A stretch of 64,000 nucleotides of DNA, from the NCBI GenBank assembly GCA_963668605.1, contig OY764903.1:2046001-2110000 (forward strand), read 5' to 3'. Shown in pieces: positions 1-7,081 of this stretch. The notes under the pieces were generated by a model. That model saw only the letters and a program-made list of their open reading frames with translations, was not told where the DNA came from and ran no database searches. How positions within the stretch are numbered: position 1 is the stretch's first letter; every line of letters begins with the position of its first letter. The stretch comes from G963668605 sp963668605. GTDB lineage: Bacteria; Acidobacteriota; Terriglobia; Bryobacterales; Bryobacteraceae. Position numbers and translations under genes: made by a program.

Positions 1-1290
1 GTTCGAAGTATTGCCAAACGTGCCGACGTCGCTGCCTGCAAAAGGATTCGAGGAGCGGCTGCGGCGCGGCACATAGCGGGCCGTCAGCAGGTCGTTCGCA
101 AACAGGTGCTGATCGATCTTGACGACGAAGGCGTCCCAACTTGAGGGCGTCGGCGCCGTCATCCCGTAGTTGTTCGCACCCAGGCGGTTCGGCATCGGGT
201 AGTAGTCGAGCAGTTTCAGCGCAACGGGACTGAACCGGCTGAGCGGGATACGATTACCTGCAAAGGTGCCGCCGTTGATGGGGTCTTTCACGGTGACGGC
301 CTTGCCGTTCGCATCCACCGTTTGAGAGAAGTCGCCCTGACGTTCGAGCAGCGTCGGCACACGGCTCAACTGCGACTGCCCGATGACCTGGCGGTAGCTC
401 TCCCAGGAAAACAGGAAGAACGTCCGGTTGCTGCCGTTGTACAGACGCGGAATGTAGACGGGACCGCTGAGCGAAGCGCCAAACTGGTTGCGGCGAAGTT
501 TGTTGTTATCAGAATCGAAGAAATTGCGTGCGTCGAACATATCGTTGCGCACATATTCGAAGACACTGCCGTGCGGCTGATTGCCACCGGATTTCAGCAC
601 CATGCTCATGACGCCGCCGGCCAGCCGCCCGAACTCCGCTGGGTAGCCGGTGGTCTGCATCTTGAACTCCTGCACGGAATCGATAGGCGGATTCGCCTGC
701 ATCGTGCCGCCGCGCATCGCCTGATTGTTGAAGCCATCGAGGAGAAAGTTGGTATTGTCATTGCGGGCGCCGTTGACGGAGTAAGGCGAGCCTTCGCTCG
801 CACCCTGCCCCTTTGGTGTCACGCCTGGCACGAGCAGCGCGAGGTCACCGACGGAACGGCCATCGAGCGGGATCTCGGCGATCTCCTGCGATGCAATGAC
901 TTCGCCTTTAGTGGCGTTCTCGGTATTGAGCAAGGGCATGTCCGCGTGGACCTCAACGGACTCGCTGACGACGCCGGTTTCAAGCGTCATGTTCAAACGG
1001 GCCACCTGATCGACCTGTAGTTCCAAACCGCTTTGAACCAGCCGGCGGAAGCCCTCATGTCCCACGGTGAGGATGTATTTGCCGGGTTCGAGGTTCGGGG
1101 CGGTGAAATCGCCTTCCGCTCCTGTATTCAGTTTGTTGACCTGATTCGTACCCTGATTTCGGATTTCAATTGTGGCTCCGGGAATGACAGCCCCCGATGA
1201 ATCCCGAACGGTGCCAACAAGTGTGGCCGAAGGGCTCTGCGCCAAGAGGGCGAGAGCCAGTAGATAAATGGATGTTAAACGGTAAATCAT
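1..1290 (-). CDS. TonB-dependent receptor, Oar-like, N-terminal part (runs off left edge)
   Basis: The reading frame is open from an ATG at 1290 to the window edge (430 codons, no stop). It begins with a signal peptide (MIYRLTSIYLLALALLAQS), then a carboxypeptidase-regulatory-like beta-sandwich (GTVRDSSGAVIPGATIEIRN; roughly residues 25-105), then a plug domain with the typical FLLDGFNNQ and VYIPRLYNG stretches. Established knowledge: proteins of this architecture are outer-membrane TonB-dependent transporters, very abundant in Acidobacteria and usually of unknown substrate. The beta-barrel half lies outside the window. It is similar in layout to the two complete receptors at 7082-10567 and 58478-62005. 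The start is fixed by the signal peptide. Confidence 0.9.
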   Translation of the reverse strand, partial: MIYRLTSIYLLALALLAQSPSATLVGTVRDSSGAVIPGATIEIRNQGTNQVNKLNTGAEGDFTAPNLEPGKYILTVGHEGFRRLVQSGLELQVDQVARLNMTLETGVVSESVEVHADMPLLNTENATKGEVIASQEIAEIPLDGRSVGDLALLVPGVTPKGQGASEGSPYSVNGARNDNTNFLLDGFNNQAMRGGTMQANPPIDSVQEFKMQTTGYPAEFGRLAGGVMSMVLKSGGNQPHGSVFEYVRNDMFDARNFFDSDNNKLRRNQFGASLSGPVYIPRLYNGSNRTFFLFSWESYRQVIGQSQLSRVPTLLERQGDFSQTVDANGKAVTVKDPINGGTFAGNRIPLSRFSPVALKLLDYYPMPNRLGANNYGMTAPTPSSWDAFVVKIDQHLFANDLLTARYVPRRSRSSNPFAGSDVGTFGNTSN

Positions 1291-1437
1291 AGCAAATAAT
1301 ATTGTATCGCTATAGGTGGATACCACGATCACGACCAATCTTGGTGAGGCTGTTAGTCTCGAAAACACCACCCAGGCGTCGGGGCCAGCCGACAGCGGCA
1401 CGCGCGAGCAACAGCCTATCGCTCCATGAACCAGGGG

Positions 1438-1466
1438 CACGGCGGGGCCTTCGCCGCCCCGCCGTG
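1438..1466 (-). terminator. GC-rich hairpin downstream of the DUF2087 gene
   Basis: Perfect 11-bp arms (1438-1448 and 1456-1466, CACGGCGGGGC and its complement) with a 7-base loop lie 34 bases past the stop of the minus-strand gene ending at 1500. No T-run follows on the minus strand, so it is a probable but not canonical intrinsic terminator. Confidence 0.5.
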
Positions 1467-1499
1467 TCTCAAGGATTCAAGGATTATCAGGATAGGCCT

Positions 1500-2042
1500 T
1501 CATGCGGCCCTCCCAGCCAGATGGCGGATCAGGGTAAGCGCCTCGACCGGCGGCTGTCGCTCTACTCGCCTGTACTCACGGCCATCCGCGGTCCTTGTCA
1601 ACAAGCCGTGATTACAGAGTTCCCGCCGCAACAGGGCGTGGTCACCAAACAGATGATTGGCACGGATCTGCTGGTTGAGTTCATTCTCAGTAAGGGATTG
1701 CCTGGGCGGCAGTTTCGACCAAAAAATCCAGAGGCAAACTGCCTGCAGGCTGGACTTCGCCGGCCAGCTTGAGAGCCGTCCTTGTGCATCGAAATACCGC
1801 GCCAGCCGTTGAATTTGTGCAAAGTCAACGGGCTCTGGCAAAGGCTTGGGAGCGTCCAGGCGCTCATGGGCGATAGCCTGAGCCCGGAGGCTCTGGAAGT
1901 TCCGGTGGCCGGTTGACCGCGCAAGCATGTTCAAGAGTTCGACATGGCCGGGTGTGTGATCACACTCCGCGAGTTGGCTGCCTAACGTGCGCGCCAATGC
2001 GGAGATGTCGCATGTGGAAAATGGAATTAAGGTTCTGGACAT
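1500..2042 (-). CDS. DUF2087 domain protein with glyoxalase-related N-terminal segment
   Basis: 180 aa. The C-terminal half (about residues 80-175) shows the DUF2087 pattern: RYFDAQGRLSSWPAKSS, then LTENELNQQI and LRRELCNHGLLTR, a winged-helix-like fold seen alone or after other domains in putative transcriptional regulators. The N-terminal part, with STGHRNFQSLRA, resembles the short glyoxalase-related segment that often precedes DUF2087. ATG at 2042 has a GAGAGGA ribosome site just upstream. No catalytic residues are evident; a DNA-binding or regulatory role is inference from family only. It is monocistronic, with a hairpin downstream. Confidence 0.75.
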   Translation of the reverse strand: MSRTLIPFSTCDISALARTLGSQLAECDHTPGHVELLNMLARSTGHRNFQSLRAQAIAHERLDAPKPLPEPVDFAQIQRLARYFDAQGRLSSWPAKSSLQAVCLWIFWSKLPPRQSLTENELNQQIRANHLFGDHALLRRELCNHGLLTRTADGREYRRVERQPPVEALTLIRHLAGRAA

Positions 2043-2252
2043 CGCTTATCCTCTCGGAAAACGTGCCGATCCAACTTAGGATTGCCGGGGCCGCCGTCTT
2101 CCGACCAGGCACGGGATAAGGTGTCAGTCGAGTGGAAACATGTGGCAGGTTTAGCTCCCCTTGCGGGGCGGCGACGCCTTGGTGAACTGCCGACCGTTAA
2201 TTAGTTTACCGTAGCGCGGTTCCCGCGTGCAATGGCATTTTGATCCCCGAGT

Positions 2253-2672
2253 TCACCCCATGATCCAGTGATACCAGGCACGGTATGCCTCGTCGATGGG
2301 ATCTGGGAATCCACCAACGCCTAGACTCAAGACGACTGCGGCATAAGCGAGAGCGATTCCAATCGTTGTCATTCCGGCGAGCTGGACGACCCAGTGTATG
2401 CGCGCAAGCCCGAGGATCCCCGAGCGGACGATGATCGATGCCATGGCTATTTCGACTGCGAAGAAGAGAGCAATCGTGACGATCTCGGATTGGATGTACC
2501 GCATCTCTTGCGCCTTGGTGAAGTGAGGGTTCACCATCGCATCGCTTCGAGAAATCCCAATTGCAATTGCCGCCACTCCCAACGCCCAGGCAAAGGCAAA
2601 TAGGATTCCCGCAATTGTGATGAGCATGGCCGCCCTGAGCAGGCGAGTTTTCGACGCTGAGAGTGCTCTCAA
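2253..2672 (-). CDS. Small membrane protein of unknown function
   Basis: About 139 aa from a TTG at 2672, chosen because GGAGGAG lies 6 bases upstream; a longer frame opens with GTG at 2720 but has no ribosome site that I can see. Four hydrophobic stretches (LITIAGILFAFAWALGVAAI, IVTIALFFAVEIAMASIIV, WVVQLAGMTTIGIALAYAAV and a shorter C-terminal one) predict an integral inner-membrane protein. I do not recognise a family, and the neighbours give no functional hint. Confidence 0.6.
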   Translation of the reverse strand: MRALSASKTRLLRAAMLITIAGILFAFAWALGVAAIAIGISRSDAMVNPHFTKAQEMRYIQSEIVTIALFFAVEIAMASIIVRSGILGLARIHWVVQLAGMTTIGIALAYAAVVLSLGVGGFPDPIDEAYRAWYHWIMG

Positions 2673-3193
2673 AGTTGTCTCCTCCTGGCTGGCGCGGTTG
2701 CCGCGCTCCAATTGTCGCACTTAGCCATTGGATACACTGCGCCGCAATCGAAATCAGCCGACATCGTCACCACTCAAGCACATGAAGTCATGAAGTGGCC
2801 ATGAAATGGTCAGCGGTGTGCGGGTTTGGGCAAAATCTCCAACCGCTCGTTTCAGTGAGCGGTTCGCAAAGTTGTAAGACGTCGGTGCGCCCAAGCGCAT
2901 GCTTTTCTCCACTTCAGGCTTCCAGAAGGGCGCGATCCGACACGTGGCTGCGCGCGGTATCGTTACGATCTCAATCGTGAGCGGAAGGTGGCTGTATGAG
3001 ACGAAAGGTGTCGGGCTGCCAGCGTGCGTGCCGCTTGCTGAGTACGCGGGCATGCGCGACCTTGACGGGCGAGGGCGAGTGTCCACCCGTTGCATGAAGG
3101 GTCCGGAGCGATTCGCCCACGCTTTGACCCGTTCTAACTTCTCCCTGTACCTCCAGGAATTGCGCAGTGAGCCATGATATCGTTTAGGATGTT
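2673..3193. repeat. Intergenic stretch with a dispersed repeat copy (about 2755-2870)
   Basis: No convincing gene; the frames here have no family resemblance. Positions about 2768-2860 contain CACCACT, CATGAAGTGGCCATGAA and TCTCCAACCGCTCGT in the same order as at 15630-15690. I read this as one copy of a repeat family found at several sites in this window (also 6209-6814, 12770-12810, 15600-15735 and 16985-17035). Confidence 0.5.
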
Positions 3194-3724
3194 ATGACGC
3201 TCGACGTGGGGAAGTGGATTGACACACTGAAGGTGCCTGTACGCTACTTTCTGGCGTTGTTGGTCGCTGGCATATTCCTGCTATCTGCTCCAGATCCCTG
3301 GTTGGGTCGATTTGGGGTCACAGAACTGCGCGAACACCATCGTGTGTTCATCGGGATTGGAACTTTGCTCTGCATGGCCATGGTACTTGCGAACGTGCTT
3401 GCCTGGATCGGCAAGCGAATTATGTGGAGGACCAATGAGAGGCGGTTAGTCAAATCCCTGTACACGCTGTCAGCCGACGAGAAACGGGTCCTAAGAAACT
3501 ACGTTTTCGGCGACAGCCACACGGGATACTTTCCAGTGGGTGATGGGGTGATCGGTGGCCTTGAGGCAAAGAAAATGCTCTACCTGTCCTCCGCTATCGT
3601 GGTGTCCCTCCAGCTTCCGTACAATATTCAGCCATGGGCACTGAAACACCTTTCGATCCACCCTGAGTTGCTTGAGACGGGCGACGATCAACCATACAGT
3701 CCCCGGGATCCGTGGCGGCGCTAG
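3194..3724 (+). CDS. Superinfection exclusion protein B (SieB)-like membrane protein
   Basis: 176 aa from ATG 3194. Two N-terminal membrane segments (about residues 14-32 and 48-70) are followed by a cytoplasmic part containing TLSADEKRVLRNYV, GVIGGLEAKKMLYLSS and a C-terminal HPELL. This is the layout of the SieB family (Pfam superinfection exclusion protein B), named for a lambdoid prophage protein that blocks development of other phages. Whether this chromosomal homologue is antiviral is inference; such proteins are also widespread outside prophages. No phage structural genes are nearby. The next gene overlaps or follows closely, which suggests co-transcription. Confidence 0.75.
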   Translation: MTLDVGKWIDTLKVPVRYFLALLVAGIFLLSAPDPWLGRFGVTELREHHRVFIGIGTLLCMAMVLANVLAWIGKRIMWRTNERRLVKSLYTLSADEKRVLRNYVFGDSHTGYFPVGDGVIGGLEAKKMLYLSSAIVVSLQLPYNIQPWALKHLSIHPELLETGDDQPYSPRDPWRR

Positions 3725-4466
3725 TCAGTTCCGAGTTGCCGTTGAACGTGACCACTGGGCACCACATGTGCGCCGGAACGCAGCGCTCTTGTGTGGGACA
3801 CGGAGGTTCGCTGATTTGCGAAGGACGGGGAACAGGGATGTCTTTGATCGCTTAACGCTTTCGGCTCCAGCGCCCTGGATTGACCACGATAATCGTGATT
3901 TTGCGGGTGATGTCAACTTCATCCTTGGGATGGTCATCGATCAATTCAATGATGCGCTTCTCGCGTGCGATATGTTCAGACCTCTCCTCAGCGCCGCGGC
4001 AGGCCGACGTATCTCCGCTGTCGCCTGGCGACGCGACGCGCTGAAGAATCGCCTTAGGTTTTTGTACGCGAAAGCCTATGTGTACTCACTCGATGCGACA
4101 AGGGCTCATGTCAGCGTGCTGTCGATGACGCCTGGACTCCCCCCTGCTAGTTTGAGTGCATGCGGCTCTTTTCTCCACCGATTCGGGCATATTCGCGATA
4201 TCCGCAACTCTCTGCAACACATGGACGAGCGAGCTAACGCGAAAGGGTCACGCTGCTACAAACTGGGCTCCATCATCGACCTGGGCTCATTCGTCGATAA
4301 GAGTCTGTTCGAAATCACCACAGGCAGTGGAGAGCACATCAGATTGGAGATCTCAGAGCAGTTCCTCGAAGTTGTGCGTTCTGCGCTTCTCGAGATCATC
4401 TGGTCCTTCGAGTGGATTGACGTCGGGAACATACGAGTGTATCGGCCGTCGCGCAAAGGTCCCTGA
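3672..4466 (+). CDS. Unknown protein with HEPN-like RX4H motif, next to SieB
   Basis: The open frame runs 3672-4466 (264 codons from a TTG). The true start is uncertain: the first in-frame ATG is at 3930, and a start inside the first 85 codons at a TTG is possible. The C-terminal 180 residues look alpha-helical and contain HIRDIRNSLQHMDER. R-NSLQ-H fits the RX4-6H motif of HEPN RNases, and the following acidic residue is common there too. Family assignment is not certain because the motif is short. Position immediately downstream of a SieB-like gene suggests a joint defence role, which is inference only. Confidence 0.45.
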   Translation: MRRATINHTVPGIRGGASQFRVAVERDHWAPHVRRNAALLCGTRRFADLRRTGNRDVFDRLTLSAPAPWIDHDNRDFAGDVNFILGMVIDQFNDALLACDMFRPLLSAAAGRRISAVAWRRDALKNRLRFLYAKAYVYSLDATRAHVSVLSMTPGLPPASLSACGSFLHRFGHIRDIRNSLQHMDERANAKGSRCYKLGSIIDLGSFVDKSLFEITTGSGEHIRLEISEQFLEVVRSALLEIIWSFEWIDVGNIRVYRPSRKGP

Positions 4467-4711
4467 ACATGGGGCCGGGGACAGCCTGGGGCCGTCCCAG
4501 ATTCCGTCCCGATTCGAGGTCCGTCTGCCCAACTTCCGAGTGATCCGTCCGTGATTCGCTTACCGCCCTGCCACTGTGTGTCCGATGGAGCAGGTGTTGG
4601 GCAGCCCTCCAACGATCGTCTTAGAATCGGAACAGCGAGGAACTAGACCTCGAGCATTCGCGCTCGAAGCGTGGGCTGCGGGCGCGACAGGGGATTCGGA
4701 TTACCCTGTCC
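4467..4711. other. Non-coding gap between two convergent units
   Basis: The gap lies between the end of the HEPN-like frame and the end of the SecB-like gene. A short GGCC/GGCCGTCC-rich stretch near 4470-4495 could form a weak hairpin. I see nothing else that can be supported. Confidence 0.3.
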
Positions 4712-5176
4712 TTATTTCGTCTGAATGGGGAGGACAATCGGACCGATGGCCATTCGAGCCGTCATGTCGGTTACAAAGTGCCGTGCATAAGGAAGCAGGA
4801 GAAACCGTAACTCAGACTGGGCGAATTTCTCTACATGGGCACGGTCCGCTGGATCAGCCCCGGTATGGAAGTGAGCCTCAAAAATACATTCAACCGAGAG
4901 AGATGCGTCTGGGGTTGCCTGGCTCTCACTAGCCAGCCTAATGCTGAATCGGATCTCAGCGTCAAAATGATTGTCCTTGAGGCTTGTGACCTTCGCCTCT
5001 TCTTCTAAGATCCGGACCGGTCGCTTTGTGTTCTGGCGGAACTGCATGTAGCCGAGCCTGTCGAGATTACATGAGCAAGCCTTAATACCTATGGCGATCA
5101 GTTCTAAGCTGTCCAGAAAGGTCTCATACTTAATTGTGTTGGGGGCACTCAGCAGTTTCTTCTTTTTCGTCGCCAT
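4712..5176 (-). CDS. SecB-like chaperone of a toxin-antitoxin-chaperone (TAC) module
   Basis: 154 aa from ATG 5176. The C-terminal region SELRFLLLPYARHFVTDMTA followed by a short PIVLPIQ tail matches the end of the SecB fold (in SecB: LFPYAR...ISDL...G.FPQLNL.P). The upstream beta-rich part (FDAEIRFSIRLA, LSVECIFEAHF) fits the SecB sheet. Established knowledge: solitary SecB-like chaperones encoded with a toxin-antitoxin pair (TAC systems, type case Rv1955-1957 of Mycobacterium tuberculosis) fold and protect the antitoxin. The gene overlaps the HicB-like gene by 47 bases and is the third gene of the operon. An export role in general secretion is less likely in this context. Confidence 0.8.
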   Translation of the reverse strand: MATKKKKLLSAPNTIKYETFLDSLELIAIGIKACSCNLDRLGYMQFRQNTKRPVRILEEEAKVTSLKDNHFDAEIRFSIRLASESQATPDASLSVECIFEAHFHTGADPADRAHVEKFAQSELRFLLLPYARHFVTDMTARMAIGPIVLPIQTK

Positions 5177-5726
5177 TAATGGGCCTCTGTTGGGAAAACA
5201 ATTTCCTTACTTTGTCGAGAGTTCGACGCATCGGTCTGGCGCTATCAGTTTGAAAACGCCACGTTGGATTGCCCTCAAACGCGTGATCCCAAATCTCGGA
5301 GCGGTTCAGAGGACATGATTTGCAGTCTTTCGGTTCGGTTCGATCCCTCATCCATGTCCGTGAAATGACTGCCTCGGTCAGCATAGTGGTAACAAGCTGA
5401 TTCAAGCTGACAGTCTCGCGCTTAGCAACCTGCACGAGTCTCTTGTGGAGAGTTCGAGGCACGCGCTGTAGCCATTTTCCGCTTGGGAGTCGCTCTTCGA
5501 CTTCGGGCTCGGGTACTGGCTGCAGCGATTCGAGACAGTCTTCAAGCCATAGCCGCTGCATGTCCCGGACGTTGTGTAATGCTTGAACTTCAGTGCTCCC
5601 ATGCGCGACACACCCAGGAAGTTCCCGTATTCTCGCGATAACGTCGTCCTCGTCATCACGGCGCAGAACGATGGTATACGGAAGCCCAAGATAGTGGTCG
5701 AGATCTTTCGCGAGTTTATTCTTCAT
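5130..5726 (-). CDS. hicB: HicB-family antitoxin with long C-terminal extension
   Basis: 198 aa from ATG 5726. Residues about 14-70 form the degenerate RNase-H-like HicB domain (LPYTIVLRRDDEDDVIARI, then LPGCVAHGSTEVQALHNV). Residues about 83-120 form a ribbon-helix-helix DNA-binding domain (KWLQRVPRTLHKRLVQVAKR, SLNQLVTTMLTEAV). Most HicB proteins stop soon after this. Here about 78 further residues follow, with a CKSC pair and two aromatic patches (TWMRDR, PTWRF). In TAC modules such a tail is the chaperone-addiction segment recognised by the SecB-like partner; that assignment here is inference. It overlaps the toxin gene by 11 bases. Confidence 0.85.
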   Translation of the reverse strand: MKNKLAKDLDHYLGLPYTIVLRRDDEDDVIARIRELPGCVAHGSTEVQALHNVRDMQRLWLEDCLESLQPVPEPEVEERLPSGKWLQRVPRTLHKRLVQVAKRETVSLNQLVTTMLTEAVISRTWMRDRTEPKDCKSCPLNRSEIWDHAFEGNPTWRFQTDSARPMRRTLDKVRKLFSQQRPINGDEKEETAECPQHN

Positions 5727-5988
5727 AGAGTCCTAACTCAATCATTGCGTCCACGAATGCATCCACATAGCAATGCTTGACCTGCTTGCTTCCCGGGTTG
5801 TGGGAACACACCCCAAATCTCTGTTCGGCCACACGAAAAATCTTGTTGTGCGTTGTACCTCGACAACCGGTCTCAAAACCGTACTGGCCCAGCTGGTTCA
5901 CTACCCACTCGATTTCTTGGATCGTAACGTTCTTGCGACGCTCTGCTAGCTCTGCAATCTTCTGCTTGATCTTCTTGAGTTCTGCCAT
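5716..5988 (-). CDS. hicA: HicA-like mRNA interferase toxin
   Basis: 90 aa from ATG 5988 (MAELKKIKQKIAELAERRKN). The open frame extends to a TTG at 6018, but the ATG gives the usual family start. The C-terminal half has the HicA double-stranded-RNA-binding-like fold: GCRGTTHNKIFRV with the conserved catalytic His (H47), then KQVKHCYVDAFVDAMIELGL. A helical N-terminal extension of about 20 residues makes it longer than classical 60-aa HicA and matches the longer HicA-like subgroup. HicA toxins cleave mRNA. Being first in an operon with HicB and a SecB-like gene supports the assignment. Confidence 0.8.
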   Translation of the reverse strand: MAELKKIKQKIAELAERRKNVTIQEIEWVVNQLGQYGFETGCRGTTHNKIFRVAEQRFGVCSHNPGSKQVKHCYVDAFVDAMIELGLYEE

Positions 5989-6020
5989 CGAGCGTTTACC
6001 GGGAACTGCATACCTCAATT

Positions 6021-6038
6021 GATACTACATATAGTATC
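6021..6038 (-). promoter_or_regulatory. Perfect palindrome, likely TAC operator/promoter
   Basis: GATACTA-CATA-TAGTATC has two perfect 7-base arms around 4 bases and lies 33 bases upstream of the hicA ATG. Read on the minus strand it contains a TACTAT -10-like hexamer. Toxin-antitoxin operons are usually repressed by their antitoxin at such palindromes, and HicB here carries a ribbon-helix-helix domain. Operator function is inferred. Confidence 0.65.
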
Positions 6039-6139
6039 AGAATTCAAGAGTGCTGAAGTGAAGCGTTTGCCATTTCGCGAGTTTCCGCTCTTATGGCCCA
6101 CAGGCAGTGCTGCCGCCAAACGGCGCAGACGATTTTTTT

Positions 6140-6852
6140 CGACGGTGAAGTGGTGGGTGAACTGCTCGGTGAACTGCCGGTGAACTGCGTGAACTGCTCG
6201 TGAACTGCTCAGCCTGATACGAGTTCAGGTGGCCCTGCGGGCCACCTAAGGTGATGAAAATCGACAGACCGAACCCCTCACCGCGGGCGGGAACCAGTGA
6301 TTTTCAAGGGAGCGGTTGGCGATTTTGACCAAACTAGCAGACAGCTATGCCTCTTTCGCTGGATTGCAGATTTCACGCTGGTCTGGAAATCGCCGGGTTC
6401 CTGGCATGAGATTGAGCGTCGAATTCCTGAGCGCGCCTGCTCCGGTTCAGCATAAGCCGCTGAAATTGCGCATCGAACGGAAGGCTCCCTGGTGCGTAGG
6501 TCGGACAACCGCCTATCCATCGCCACTCCACTGTTCCCCTTCGCCATCGCTGTGAGCGGGTTCGGGTGGGCATCGCTACCGCAGCCTGGCGAGGAATCGA
6601 CTCAGGATCGGCACTCAAAAGGAAGATTTGCCTTCATTTTAGTTCGATATTTCGAGCTACTCAGCCGATTCGTCCAACACCGCAGACACTTTGGCCTAAA
6701 TCGCCAACCGCTCCCTTGAAAATCACTGGTTCCCGCCCGCGGTGAGGGGTTCGGTCTGTCGATTTTCATCACCTTAGGTGGCCCGCAGGGCCATCTGAAC
6801 TCGTATCAGGCTGATCTGTTCGCCGATTTGTTCGCCATCTGTTCGCCGATTA
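6140..6852. repeat. Foldback element with 117-bp inverted repeats and iterated ends
   Basis: 6209-6325 and 6698-6814 are inverted copies that I read as identical but for one base (CAGGTGG against CAGATGG). They enclose 372 bp with no convincing gene. Outside each arm lie short tandem repeats: GTGAACTGCTC-like units on the left (about 6145-6210) and TGTTCGCC-like units on the right (about 6814-6852), which are themselves roughly complementary. This looks like a non-autonomous palindromic mobile element or large structured repeat. No transposase is inside and I see no clear target-site duplication. Confidence 0.75.
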
Positions 6853-7081
6853 TGGTGACGATCACATAAACGAACAGGATGATGAAGTTGCGCATCCCGG
6901 CAATGGTAACAAGACCTCACAGGCCACCGTATTCAGGCCAATTGCGCAATTCGCCATGGACAGGTGTATACTTTCGCCAGGAACAGGATCCCTTAGATCG
7001 CAAGTCTTTGGCTCAGCCCGATGCTTGAAAAAAGCGGTTCGCAAAGGTCTTGTGACTTCGATAAGAAAGGCGGAACTGGTA

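Noticed and set aside
322..1020. Long plus-strand frame of 232 codons
   Set aside because: It is antisense to the TonB receptor N-terminus, whose signal peptide and domains are clear.
2754..3095. 113-codon minus-strand frame
   Set aside because: It lies within dispersed repeat sequence and has no family resemblance or ribosome site.
6278..6618. Short frames inside the foldback element
   Set aside because: They cross the repeat arm, overlap each other in several frames, and resemble no transposase.
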